This document shows, piece by piece, positions 18,801 through 28,500 of a DNA stretch of 64,000 nucleotides. Positions within the stretch are counted from its first letter, which is position 1; every line of letters begins with the position of its first letter. The notes beneath the pieces are model-generated. The model saw only the letters and a list, made by a program, of their open reading frames with translations, was not told the origin of the DNA and made no database searches. The DNA lies in the NCBI GenBank assembly GCA_020631735.1, contig CM036160.1, forward strand, positions 110,295,860 through 110,359,859, read 5' to 3'. Source of the stretch: Saccharum officinarum (lineage: Eukaryota; Streptophyta; Magnoliopsida; Poales; Poaceae). The translations under genes and the position numbers were made by a program.

Positions 18801-21075
18801 GTCTCCGGGGGCCTGGCGCCCGGGTGGCCGTTGGTGCGGTTGCCGCGGGTGCAGCAGATGGGCGGCTCCTCTCGACGTACAACATCTGGGTGAAAACCCA
18901 GCCTGGATCCTCCAGGCCGGCGACGGTGGCGTATCCGCGTCAACTACCTTCTTGAAGGCGCCGTCGAAGACCATGCTCGTCGGAGCGGGCTGGGGTCGTA
19001 AGACCTAACCTTGTGTTTCCAACGTTGTTGGCATCTGCGGGTGTTGAGGTCCTTCCTGAAGGCTTCGTTGGAGCTCATCTGCTGCACTTTGGGCGTCACC
19101 TCCTTCTTGAAGGCGTTGCTGAACAATCTCCTACTGCCGTCGCTCCTCCCGCGTGGTCGCTGTGCTACACCTAATTGTGGTTCATGTCCTCCTCACTTTG
19201 GTATGCCTAGCTAGTGTTTGTTGTAGCCGTAGTGTTACTTAGGCCCCCTCTCATGCAGATGCTTTGCTGCTGGGAGCGTGCTGGCCCCATCCGCGGATGC
19301 TTTTACCGCGTTGATGATCTTGTTGCTTGGGCGGTTGCTTTCGCCGCCGGTGTTGCTTAGGCCCCCTCGCATGCAGATGCTTTGCTGCTGCGAGTGTGTC
19401 GGCCCCATCCGCAGATGCTTTGCCGTGTCGATGGTCTTTGTGTTTGGACGGATGCTTTGCCGCCTGGATTTGCCGCTGTTATCACCTACGACTTCACTTC
19501 ACTGCTGGCTACCATTGGGTTGAGTTCTTTTGTATTAGGTTCAGTTAGTTGGGGCTGTCAGGTGGAGACCTCCCCCCTCATGTTTCTTGCTTTTTGTTTG
19601 TGTTTTGGATTTCATTGGTAATTCATGGATTACTTGCGAATTCTTGTATCGGTTACTTTGCCATTCTTTCGGCACTTATTCTAACTTCTCTTAATGAAAT
19701 ACGTGCAGCGCACGTTCCCAAAAAAAAAAAACCTCCTGCACTACGCGAAAGCGAAGAGGGGAAAGTGACGGAGAGGATTGGGGAAAACAGGGGGAGACGA
19801 ACAGAAACGATAGCGGATTTGTGGATTTCACAGGCTCTATTGCGTGACCCATCAAGCGTGGTGGACCCGTCAGCTGGCCTAAACATCAGCATGAATCTCA
19901 AAACAAATCAACGATCTAAAATTTGACAGATAAATGTTAACAAAATCTGTTGACAGATAAATAGCATAAATCATATTTATTTATATTAGTTATTATTACT
20001 GTAACTGATTGAGCAGGGACTTTTGAGAGTCGGGGAGGAAGGAGTGACCCTTCTTGCTTCGGAGGTCGAGGGCTCCCCCATCAGGTTCGCATCGCATCCC
20101 AACCCAAATTCCGGACGAAATCGCATCGTGCGGTGCCGCTCCGTAACTGTAAAACCACAGCTGATTTTTCTCACCATGCGCGTGACCGTGCGCCGCCCGC
20201 CGGCCCTTCCGCCGCCAGGTTCGCGGACGCGGCGATCGAGGCCTCAGACGGCACGGTCTACTTCAGCGACGCGAGCACCAGGTTCGGCTTCGACAGGTGG
20301 TACCACGACTTCATAGAGGCCAGCGCCACCGGCCGCCTCCTCCGGTACGACCCGCGCAGCGGCGAGACGTCCGTCGTGCTCGACCGCCTCGGCTTCGCCA
20401 ACGGCGTCGCCCTGCCGAGGGACGAGGCCTTCGTGGTCGTTTGCGAGACCACCAGGTAACTGAACCTTCACTCGGACATCATACAGTGCTCGATCGCATG
20501 CAGAACCAACCAGCTGTGGGCAATAAAAACACGCAGGTTCAGGTGCATGAAAGTGTGGCTGAAAGGGGAGAAGGCCGGCACGGCAGAGACGTTCGTCGAC
20601 CTTCCGGGGAATCCGGATAACATTCGTCTCGGATCAGACGGTCACTTCTGGATTGCCCTCATCCAGGTCACTGGCTCCCGGTTCACCAGCCATATCATCC
20701 ATTGTGCCGTCCTAATACCAACAGCATCGATCATCACCTGACAGTTTTGAGTTTTCGGTGCCCAAAATGCAGCTGAGGTCGCCATGGCTGGACTTCATCA
20801 CCCGCTGGACCTTCACGAAGAGAGTGGTGGCATCGTTCCCCGGGTTCCTCGAGTGGAGCAAGGCAACGGCAAAGGGAGCCATGGTGGCTCAGGTGTCGGA
20901 GGACGGCAACATCGTCCGCGTGCTCGACGACTCCGAAGGGAAGGTGATCAACTTCGTCACTTCGGTGACGGAGTTCAACGGGGACATCTTCCTCGGCAGC
21001 CTCTCGACCAACTTCGTCGGGAAACTATCTCTGGCGCAGGTGACACAGCAGGAGCAGGGAGCAGCATCTTCGTAG
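9728..21075 (+). CDS. Strictosidine synthase-like / APMAP-like protein (gene A)
   Basis: Six exons (9728-9865, 9979-10200, 20017-20084, 20219-20455, 20537-20666, 20773-21075) join in frame, each intron GT...AG, giving 365 aa. The start ATG at 9728 sits in ACCATGG. Residues 1-25 are an Ala/Leu-rich signal or anchor segment, then a Pro-rich linker. The rest matches the six-bladed beta-propeller of plant adipocyte plasma-membrane-associated-like and strictosidine-synthase-like proteins: APEDVYVD in exon 2, ASDGTVYFSDAST and ATGRLLRYDP in exon 4, then VCETTRFRC, and PDNIRLGSDGHFWIAL in exon 5. Known relatives lie in the secretory pathway or at membranes; most plant members are not true strictosidine synthases, and the substrate here is unknown. 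Intron 2 is 9.8 kb because a Mutator-like element sits in it. Gene B is a decayed duplicate. No disruption was seen, but expression is untested. Confidence 0.88.
9979..10200 (+). CDS. Gene A exon 2
   Basis: 74 codons, phase 0, after CCGTGCAG and before GTAAGC. It encodes the first propeller blades, including the APEDVYVD and GLLGITPSADG segments. Confidence 0.87.
11028..11130 (-). pseudogene. Exon-like fragment, function unknown, inside the MULE
   Basis: On the minus strand an open stretch reads SEDHNESPILSLLESLAHTT and then KLETEHERLRVR before a stop. It is preceded by AG at the end of an AT-rich intron-like region. It looks like a captured terminal exon. I do not recognise the parent gene. 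Confidence 0.3.
11982..12055 (-). pseudogene. Exon-like fragment, function unknown, inside the MULE
   Basis: On the minus strand, after TTGTTGCAG, an open stretch reads DLVVASPVEDYFIHIDDLSE and continues to a GT. Splice-like borders suggest a captured internal exon lying downstream of the eIF5A-like fragment. It does not match the next eIF5A exon, so the array is chimeric. The parent gene was not identified. Confidence 0.3.
12212..12288 (-). pseudogene. Captured eIF5A-like exon fragment
   Basis: The minus strand, bounded by AG and GT, reads VTLLTESGGTKEDL, then a TAG stop, then a region whose DNA still resembles the exon end (GATGAAAATTGCTTACCCAG). Translation factor eIF5A has a near-identical VSLLTESGGTKDDL segment in its C-terminal OB fold. 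A single exon with a premature stop inside a Mutator-like element indicates a captured, non-functional fragment. Confidence 0.7.
12574..13033 (-). repeat. 3' LTR of the IQ-motif retroelement
   Basis: 460 bp. It carries repeated CTACAGTAC and GTACTGTTCA motifs, and differs from the other LTR by C versus T in ACATCTG(C/T)TCTCC. Confidence 0.88.
13141..14046 (-). CDS. Retroelement ORF, 301 aa, Pro/Ala-rich with an IQ motif
   Basis: The ORF starts at ATG 14,046, just after the primer-binding site, and ends TAA at 13,141. Residues 1-45 are Ala/Pro/Thr-rich. About 48-82 form a possible helix (SLAAVVAEMSTNMAQMSRS). 86-125 are Pro/Ser-rich. At 149-160 LQAAARGLLARR fits the calmodulin-binding IQ consensus. 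The C-terminal third is Arg/Pro-rich without recognised domains. No zinc knuckle, protease or polymerase is present. The 3' sequence before the purine tract resembles the LEDEL segment seen after the gag or pol of some grass gypsy elements. It may be a gag-like or accessory protein; the function is unknown, and calmodulin binding is inferred from the motif only. Confidence 0.65.
   Translation of the reverse strand: MAFTTAAAAPPIPPTTTLPLLTSSLSITLSAAVGAPADAAAGSSAAVPLTLESLAAVVAEMSTNMAQMSRSIIALQAAWMGLTQQPPPPVSSLPPPPPSHSALPAPSIAAPAAGASPPLSSGLPLHMIQWPTSPSPIPEWALARSAVVRLQAAARGLLARRRLQEMRQPMHEATLATVDLSSAKRDLAPWDGHQQPRRPTAVFRREHGVFSARNDLQLCGLLVTGGDALPSATAFHRRPPRGRLRWSLSQLIPGGCTHAPLSFRWAPWDPGGYTRAGPSHGGCPPYIQESKIKSHNLFCGQ
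14057..14068 (-). promoter_or_regulatory. Primer-binding site of the IQ-motif retroelement
   Basis: The minus strand reads TGGTATTGGAGC, three bases after the LTR end. It is one or two mismatches from the usual plant initiator-Met tRNA primer site TGGTATCAGAGC. Confidence 0.75.
14072..14531 (-). repeat. 5' LTR of the IQ-motif retroelement
   Basis: 460 bp, nearly identical to 12,574-13,033. It precedes the primer site on the minus strand, so it is the 5' LTR and would supply the promoter. Confidence 0.88.
14620..15540. repeat. T-depleted (A/C/G) simple-sequence tract
   Basis: About 0.9 kb of ACACAC, AGAGAG and AAAACA mixtures in which T is rare on the plus strand. The minus strand gives long Cys/Val/Leu/Phe ORFs such as repeated SVCVSL. 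These are translation artefacts of a TG/TC-rich repeat, not genes. Confidence 0.8.
15541..16158. other. Non-coding part of the MULE interior
   Basis: AT-rich sequence with a 12-base G run near 15,813. Nothing recognisable as an exon or element terminus. Confidence 0.4.
16159..16401. mobile_element. MITE of the GGCCTTGTTTAG family
   Basis: GGCCTTGTTTAG on the left and CTAAACGAGGCG on the right are inverted termini around 243 bp. CTA flanks both sides (16,156-16,158 and 16,402-16,404). The interior motifs GCACTTTCGTTTGTATTTG and CTAGGCTCAAAAGAATCGTC are typical of this abundant grass MITE. A truncated relative interrupts exon 2 of gene B. Confidence 0.8.
16550..16650. repeat. About 45-bp tandem duplication
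   Basis: GCACAGTAGC, AATGCCACCTC and AAGAAATCTGTA recur in the same order in two adjacent units. Confidence 0.6.
16750..17370. other. Non-coding part of the MULE interior with a TIR-like CAGTGGCGGATAC
   Basis: CAGTGGCGGATACAGAACACG near 16,747 resembles the terminus of the small element at 5093. A pyrimidine-rich stretch follows at 16,785-16,860. A matching right terminus was not found. The remainder is AT-rich and featureless. Confidence 0.35.
17371..17816. other. GC-rich 5'-UTR-like segment of the MULE
   Basis: Abruptly GC-rich sequence that continues past the LINE-type insertion to about 19,900. Position and composition fit a captured promoter or first-exon region of a gene read on the minus strand. 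No conserved protein is visible on either strand. Confidence 0.3.
17817..19730 (+). mobile_element. LINE-type retroposon without RT, 15-bp TSD
   Basis: ACCTCCTGCACTACG lies at 17,802-17,816 and again at 19,731-19,745, directly after a poly(A) run. The 3' end CTTAATGAAATACGTGCAGCG is like grass LINE tails. The 1.9-kb body has no reverse transcriptase or endonuclease reading frame. It looks like a LINE with 5' and 3' regions joined by a large internal deletion, or a LINE-mobilised transcript. Two tandem segments of about 120 bp (CTTAGGCCCCCTC, GCAGATGCTTTGCTGCTG) occur near 19,240-19,400. Confidence 0.75.
20017..20084 (+). CDS. Gene A exon 3
   Basis: A 68-bp exon after TTGAGCAG and before GTTCGC, reading GLLRVGEEGVTLLASEVEGS. 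It lies 44 bp downstream of the right end of the inserted Mutator-like element, so the acceptor and branch-point region survived the insertion. Confidence 0.82.
20219..20455 (+). CDS. Gene A exon 4
   Basis: A 237-bp exon after GCCGCCAG and before GTAACTG; it begins with one base and ends with two bases of split codons. It carries the core of the Str_synth-type domain. Confidence 0.88.
20537..20666 (+). CDS. Gene A exon 5
   Basis: A 130-bp exon after ACGCAG and before GTCACT, ending in phase 0. It encodes FRCMKVWLKGEKAGT and the PDNIRLGSDGHFW stretch. Gene A has PGNPDN where gene B has PGGPDN. Confidence 0.87.
20773..21075 (+). CDS. Gene A exon 6 and stop
   Basis: 100 codons plus TAG after ATGCAG. 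It encodes the last propeller blade: AMVAQVSEDGNIVRVLDD and the GDIFLGSLSTNFVGKL closing strand typical of this family. Confidence 0.87.
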   Translation: MRSPWLDFITRWTFTKRVVASFPGFLEWSKATAKGAMVAQVSEDGNIVRVLDDSEGKVINFVTSVTEFNGDIFLGSLSTNFVGKLSLAQVTQQEQGAASS

Positions 21076-21249
21076 ACGTTTGAGTTCTCCGATGCTTAGC
21101 AGCTGGAAACGGGGAACACGAGGAACGTTTACATTCCTGTTTCTGCAACATTTACGTTCTCGCAGTACAGCAGGAACATACTCGCGATGCTTTAATGTTA
21201 ATTAAACCATCAATCTAGGCCATCTTTGCTTTTTATCATTGTCAATAAC

Positions 21250-21255
21250 AATAAA
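21250..21255 (+). terminator. Probable poly(A) signal of gene A
   Basis: AATAAA lies 175 bp after the stop codon. The same motif is conserved after gene B at 61,120-61,125. Confidence 0.5.
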
Positions 21256-21640
21256 TGGATCTGATGTACAATAGCCTATCGTGCCAGCCCAAAAAGGCGA
21301 CCATCGGGCCAAGATATTGGTCCTTGAGTCAGACAACGATTTCCTGATCACAGGAGGAGACAGAAGGCTGAGCGTGAAAGTTACAGACCGTGTGGAGTTG
21401 CGGATTTTGGTCTTGGCCCGTGTAGGCGTAGAGGCACGGCCCAAGTCGTGTGAGAGGGTAACGGCAGCATATAAGCTTAGGACTCGAAACTCGAAACATT
21501 GGCCTTTTGCAGATTTGCCATTGGACTCACATTCGTAAATATAGATGGACCCATTCGTTATCCACCAGAGTGGCAACATAATCAAAGAGTCAATCATTTG
21601 AGTCCCAAATATCTAATTTTCTCCGCATTTGGAAATGGTC
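21256..21640. other. 3' flank of gene A, shared with block B
   Basis: Matches 61,126-61,370, for example CGTGCCAGCCCAAA, CGGGCCAAGATATTGGTCC and GGATTTTGGTCTTGGCCCGTG. No gene is seen. Confidence 0.5.
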
Positions 21641-23690
21641 ATGGAATAATAGAAATCTAAATCATTCCTCTCCCAGCTATCCTCTTTGTTGTTCTTCTTT
21701 GCTCTTTCTCACCTTTTTTTGTGATTACACAGTATAACTCAGACACTCACAACTCATGCACACTCACTTCTATGAACGCTGCACATAAACTCTACCCCTA
21801 TGAGCATTTTCAAAAAATGAGCCAGCAAATTCTCGAGATTGACGAAGTCACCATAGGCGTCTCGCTGTCAACAAGAACGTCGCCTACCACTGAAAGTTCC
21901 TCACATCTTTGTTGTTCTACCCTGATTCAGTCCATTTCTACTTACCCGACCCTCTAGCTCATGACAAATTAGTAACAGGAGCGTATCGATTTCAGGAGAC
22001 CCAACTTTTTTCCACTGGATTCATGTTGTTTTGCATGCTAGAACATGCTCCGAGGCAGACCAAGAATGAGGAGAAGATGATGGCGACGCTGGAGGACTTG
22101 TTCGGGCAATTCGAAGGATTTCAACTGATGATGAAACAACCCCTTACAAGCTCTCCACATTGGATGCATGGCGTGGCGCGGTGGACGAATTGATGGGGTC
22201 GCTGCTCTCCAAGATCGACGACACGGTGGCACAGCTGCTTTGGCTAGAGACGGCTCCACCACCTCCGCCCCCCTCACCGAGCGGTTGGGTCGGCCACATC
22301 GACCTCACTGTGTTCCTCACCCGTCAGCACGCGCATCTGCGTCGCTGAGAGAACGACCCCATGGGCATGGCGAATCACCTCACCACCGGGATGTTGGCGG
22401 TGGCGTCCTCAGGCCCTTGCCACGCATGGTCAACGGCATGTTGCCTGATCCCATTCATTCTATAGGGGTTGGTATGAGTGTAGAGAGACCGAGGTCTCCG
22501 TTCTCAATCTGTTCCTAAGATGGAGTTTTCAAAAATTGATGGTTCTAACACACGCTGATATGGCGGGATCGATGTGAGATGTATATTGAGGTGTTCGTGG
22601 TTCTTCCCGACTTGAAGACTCGTTTTGCTGCTCTCAATTTTCTAGGTCAGGCTGTGGTTTGGTTACAAATAGTTGAGCATCGAGGTGGGTTTCAGACTTG
22701 GGACTCGATGGCAGATGTTGTCTTTCATCGCTCTGACAAGGATCAACATCAGATAAAACTAAGGCAGTTGGACTCTCTGAAACAATTGGGCTCGATAGAG
22801 GAGTATCAATCCAAATTTGAGGAGCCATCACATGGCATTCTTCTGTATAATTCCTCTTATGATTATACTTTCTTTGTCACATGTTTTTTTTGGGGGGGGG
22901 GGGGGGGGGGATTCTGCATAGGCCCAAAATTGTGCAAGTTGCTAGTGTGGTGGCTATCATGTAGGAAGTGGGGTTGAATACGATGAAAATCAAAAGCAAA
23001 AATCTATTTGGGTTTCAGCCAAAGCTTAGTTCTGTTGGAGATAAGGGAAAACCAATGATGAAGAAGGATGAGAGTAAGAATGCAGAACCATCTCAACCTG
23101 CCAGCCCCTTTGAAAAGTTGTTGGCTCTGAAAGCTTATTCCCAAGCCAATAACCTTTATTTCACCTATGGAGAGAAGTGGATAGGCAAAAACCATAAGTG
23201 CCCAACCAGATTCCTCTTCATGTTATTCATGAGCTATTGGAGCCTGTTTAAGTTGAGCCTGATCCAGATTGTACCTCTAATGAGGAGGATTCAGATGTTA
23301 CGGTAAGACATGTTGCCATGACTAATTGACTATGCAGCAGATACCTCCAGATGTTAATGTCAAAAGGAAGAATATAACTCTGAGACTGAGGGGATTCATT
23401 GGCAAGCATGAGGTGCTTATTCTGGTAGACTCTGGTAGTGCTTGAACCTTTGTCGGTTGGAGTTAGCCTCTCATATTGAACAAGACTAGAAATCATGTGA
23501 TCCTTTACAATTCACAACTGCTAATGGAAGTCAGATGCTCTCAGACCAATTGATCCCACAATTTCAATGGATGTGCAGAGGCATTGTTTCACTTAAGATA
23601 CCAAAATATTAGCAATCAAGTTCTATGACATGATATTTGTGTAGATTGGCTCACAACCCTATATGGATACACTCGAGAAAAGAATTGTGT
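21641..23690 (+). mobile_element. Decayed chromovirus-type Ty3/gypsy gag-protease region (block A)
   Basis: A degenerate primer-like ATTAGTAACAGGAGC near 21,969 follows LTR-like sequence. Broken frames then read a capsid-type gag (FAALNFLGQAVVWLQ, LGSIEEYQSKFEE), a zinc-knuckle remnant (GEKWIGKNHKC) and the start of an aspartic protease (HEVLILVDSGS). Stops and frameshifts are frequent. The same region follows gene B, so this element predates the duplication. An 18-base G run near 22,892 is absent from block B. Confidence 0.75.
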
Positions 23691-23895
23691 TGAGAGGAGT
23701 TAGGCCCTCTTTGGTGCCGCTCCAACCAGCGCTGGCTCCTTCCCTGTAGCTGAACTGTAGCACAGAGCCGGCGAAGCCAGGAAAAGAAGCTCCTCCAACC
23801 CCAAACAGCTCTGTGAGAGAGTGAAGAAAGAGAAAATCGGCTCTCGTGAACCATACCCGCACAGTAGCGCGTGAGAGGGAGCCGGAGCCGGCAAG
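23691..23895. mobile_element. Possible truncated MITE at the end of block A
   Basis: The gypsy remnant stops matching block B at GAGAGGAGTTA, where GGCCCTCTTTGGTGCCG begins. That resembles one terminus of a GGCCCT-type MITE. The other terminus is missing, apparently removed by the LTR that starts at 23,896. Confidence 0.35.
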
Positions 23896-24344
23896 TGTTG
23901 ATACAGGACCTATGGGGTTCTGTGTTAGGTCGATTTCTATCTAGGGGCCTATCCTGGGCCCATGGTCTAGATCGAAAGACACAGACCAAGGTGACGTGGA
24001 CTTCAAGCCATAAAAACTGACCTAGTCACGATATTAGAAAAGTTAGACTCTGTAATATATCTAGAACTCTTCAATTGTATCCGGCTAGGACTAGAATTGC
24101 ACCTCAGCCTTCTCTCCATATATAAAGAGAGGCTAGGGACACCTCTTTGTACACACACATTTATACAATCAATCCAACGCACAGAAAAACGCCGACTGGA
24201 CGTAGGGTTTTTACTCGATCACGAGGGCCTGAACCAGTATAAATCACTCGTCCCTTGCGTTACCGTCGAGTTTCTGGGTTTGCTGACCCTCAAACAATCG
24301 TCCTGGGTAACCCCGTGATGAGTTGTCGATCTCAAACACTGACA
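23896..24344 (+). repeat. LTR of the partial gypsy element
   Basis: 449 bp with TG...CA ends, immediately followed by a primer-binding site, so it is the 5' LTR. No matching 3' LTR was found in the window. Confidence 0.7.
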
Positions 24345-25568
24345 GCTGGCGCGGTAGGTAGGGGCTTTCGGTGAATTCACGCTCGAGAGCTCGACGGACT
24401 TCGGCGACATGATCTTCCCGGCAGGTTTAACCTTCGTCTTCAGATCTTGGATCTATGTAGCTGACAGTGACGGCATGCTCCAAAGCCAGCTCACAGAGAT
24501 CCTGCCGCCTTAGCATACTCTCGCTGCTCCTGCGATCGTGATGGATCAACTCGTCGGGAAGTTCTCTCGACTTTTGATTTCTAACTCGATTCAGATTTCG
24601 GAGGTCTCCAAGGAATTTGACTCTGGCATGGCTGTGCCAGAAGAGATTAACCCAGAGTCCAATCCGGGTTCTACACCCGAAGTGTCGGGTCCTTATCCAC
24701 TAGGACTTCGCAATATAGCTTTCATCTATTAATAATTGCTTCAAAGTCAGGTCAACCTGGCATAGGAGATTCCCCTGACGGGAGCTCAGAGGGGCTTTGT
24801 GTTGTCGGTTACTCTGCAAGGTTTCATTGTTCACTGGCCTGGATCTTGTCCAGATGACTTTTACCTAGATTCATCCTGGGTGATAGCAATGGCAGAGACT
24901 TTACCCTACCAAGATGGAGACTCTCCCCGGCGATGATCATAGCGCCACGAAGATCCTCGAAAGCTCTGATACGGCAGAGTCTACTACCAACAGGGTTTTC
25001 ATCCACGTTCGGGAGGTATTTATGGTACGAGGCCGCTCGCCACTCCGTGCTCCAACTCTGCCTGATGTCAACTCCGACTAGAGCTCCTCCGCTATTTCCC
25101 TCGATGCACTCAGAGATTCAAACGAGACAGAAGCCGAGAAGACCGCGAGGGAAAAGAAGAACAAGCAGAGGGCGGGTCACCGCATCTGGGCTGAATGTCG
25201 ATGATAGGCTCATGCTGATTACTAAACCCAGATGGTCGAATATGAACGCCATCGCCTAGCCTAGGAAGCCGAAGATGATCAACGTCCTAAGGATGAAAGG
25301 CGTCAGCGTGAGTGCCGGGAGCATGAGGAGCGGATAGCTAGTTCATCCTGTAATCTCGATTTGGAATTCATGCTTGTCAGGGGCTATAAGGTGTATAACA
25401 CTCCGTATGCGAATGTCTATACTTTGGCCAAAAAATACGAGGCTATTCAAACCCTAACCCCGAGCAAGAGTGGTTGCCGACTATATTGGAGTCCACTGCT
25501 CTTTAATTGTAGGGAAGAAACCCGTCTGCAAGCCATCATCCCTCTCAAGCAGGAAGTCAGGGGCATAG

Positions 25569-28500
25569 TGTCACAGAACCTCCTAATTATGATGGCCCAC
25601 AAGTACACATCATTGCCATAATGACCTCTGACAGTCGTACTTATGTTCACCATAACTTAAAAGGCCTGCTTTCCTCCGAACAGGATCCAATCACAGGAGT
25701 ATTGCAATATTACAACAGTTTATTCAAAATATTCAACAGAGTAAAGTAGCGGAAGTCTTACAATAACTTAGGTTACAAACCAGTTTTTCAAATCTCAAAC
25801 CTTATGTAACATTATTACAAACCAGTAGTAGAGAAGTATCGTAGTAACTTTATTACATCACACAAGCGAGATGCCTTGCCCAAAGGCCACACAGTCTACT
25901 CATCGTCGCTTTCTTCAACCACGACGGTCATGCAACAAGGCTCGAAGCAGACTTGTTCATGAACCGCACCTGCAACAAGGGGTTCAACAAACCCTGAGTA
26001 CGAGAGTACTCAACAAGACTTAGCCGACTAAGACAAAGACTCCAAGGGCATGCTAGCTTTAGGGAATCAAGGTACGGGTAATCAAGAATCAAATTTTCTT
26101 TTGCAGAAAAGCTTACTAAGGTAAGTCTTTATCTTCAATGTTTTACTTTTACCATTGATGGTTCATTAACCAAATCTAGGTGATCCTAATCTAGATCAAA
26201 GAAATTATCATCAAAACACTTCTTATTCTTTCTTTCAATTCCAGTTCTTAACTACGATGTTGGTGCAAGGCCAAGACTCCTTTCTCGTGGAGTAACGACG
26301 ATTCGAACCGCTTCATTTACCCAGCTGGGGATTCCTAACCACACGACATATGTAGAACCGAATCTAGCATATATCAACTCTTACCCGATTAACCCGAAAC
26401 CAGAATGTGTCCATCGCCATCCGAGAGCACAGTACTCCTCGAACCCAGCCCAATTCTAGCCCCGAGGGTACACACTACTCTCGCCATCTCTCCACTCCCA
26501 GTGCGAGGTTAGACGTTCTCGTAATGGACCAACCAAAGTAAGGCTTACCCATCATGGGCACATGGCTAGTACTAATAAAAACTCCATGACGCGAGGGCCA
26601 ACAACGTACGGTCCTTAACTGATAAGGCGAAAACAATACATTGGGACTCCTCTCCCAATGCACGTTAGCAGTGGCCAAACCACCCGCCCGATCTTACAAG
26701 TTCATTCTCATATTTCAATATTCATTAAGGATGCCGTCATGGCCGAGTAAACATTCATTTAAAAGCTTAACTTCTAAGCATAGCGAAGTATACTACGTAT
26801 TTTTAGTAAAGCAGGTATCAAGGTTGATATCGCAATAAACAAGGATGATAATGCAGCAATTGGGTTATCACTCAACTCCTAATTACTTAATGCAATAAAC
26901 CATAATATAAATAATAAAACATTTGTAAAATTCAAGGTAGGGTTTAAATGCACCGGGGCTTGCCTTGCTCTGACGAGACAAAAGACTCGGACTCACAGAC
27001 CCCGACTTCCGGTCCGGAACCCACTGACGATAGCTCTTCTCCGGAAGCTTGCTCGGCGACTTCGACTTCCTTGAAAGCGGAGACTACACGAATACATAAC
27101 ATGCTTTAACATGATGCTCAATGATAATCATGATGCTTGATGATAACATGCTACGAGTTATGACTTAAGTACAACTTCCCTTCACGGTACAGTCGCAAAC
27201 CGAAAACCTACTAACTAGAAGCGGTGATTTCTAGCGATACCAGCTTTTAACCTAACAAGTTACTAACGAGCTTAAACATGGAATTAAGGTGCCAAAGATC
27301 ACCAAAGGGCAGTGACCTAAGGACATCACTCAATCAAAAGGGCACACAACACTTAAAGTTCTCAAATTAACATTTATTTACTATTTAAATAATTAGGGCA
27401 TAATTAGAAGTTGATCAAACTTTGTCTAAACAAGCTTAAACTTTTTCTATGGGTTAAGAATGATTTATAACAGTGTCATAATAAATTTCATAATTTTTGG
27501 ATAAATAAATTAATTATTAAAATTCCTAGAAGTTGCATTTAATCTTTATTGAAACCAATTAATTCTACTGCACAAAGTATTCAAATTCATGATTTAACAT
27601 TTTTCCTAGATAGTTTATACATTGAGAAGCTTATACAAAAATTTTCATGAATTTTGGAACTCTACACAATTTTTAATGAAATAAACAAATAATAGCACTA
27701 TTCATTTATTTGAAAAAGAAAAAAAAACGAAATCGGGCCGATTCTCTTTTTCTCCCGCGGTCCGGCCCAGCCAGACGGCCCGCGTACGCGCGCCCGCGCC
27801 CGCACGCACGCTCGGCCCAGCAAGCGGCCCAGCCCAGCATCGGTCTGCCTCCGCCCGCGCGCGCCTGCCTCCCTCTCTCTCTCTGACAGCGCGGTCCCAC
27901 TCGTCATCTCCTTCCTCCCGCTCGCCCGCTCTCTCCCGTGTGCCCGCGCTCTCTCCCACGGTGGCCGGCCGATGACCGGCGCTTCGGTCGACAAACCGAA
28001 CTGACCAACACCTTCTACATCCCCTCACGACTCCGTTTTGCTACTAAACACCCTGGCTCGAGCTCTAGCGACTAGCGAGCGACGGCGATGGCGGTACAGT
28101 GGGCACGGGAACAGCACGCCGGCGACTACAAAGCGGTAGAGGCTAAATTGAAGGGTCGGGAAGCATCAGCGGCTCACCGCGGTTGCAATGAAGCTCTCGG
28201 TGGTGACGGGGAGCGGCTGGAGTGGCCTGGCCACGGGAAGACGATGATGGCTGTCGGTCGCCGGAGGCGAGCACGGGAACAGGCGGTGCGAGAGCTCTGG
28301 TGCGAAAACGGTGAATGCAAGCGGTCCACAAGATGCGCGAGGCCGAGGCAGAGCTAGTGGTGCGGTTAGCGTGGCCGGAGACGGCTTGGTGGCGGCAGCG
28401 GCGAGCGACGGAGCTGCGGTGGCGGCGGTGGCGAAAACGGAGAAAGTCACGGTGAACGTCGGTATTTATAGCAGGCGATCGCGGCTACAGAGCAGCACTG

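Larger units (their letters stand above)
10348..19972. mobile_element. 9.6-kb Mutator-like element in intron 2 of gene A (Pack-MULE-like)
   Basis: Perfect 9-bp duplications ATATTTATT flank the element at 10,339-10,347 and 19,973-19,981. The left end and the reverse complement of the right end share ATCTGT, AGATTTT and TCTRTCAAATTTTAGA in the same order over about 60 bp. The matching intron of gene B is only a short AT-rich stretch (about 53,200-53,272) without the insertion. Inside are antisense exon-like pieces resembling eIF4A and eIF5A, simple-sequence DNA, a GC-rich 5'-UTR-like region, a MITE, an LTR retroelement and a LINE-type insertion. No transposase was recognised. Confidence 0.8.
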
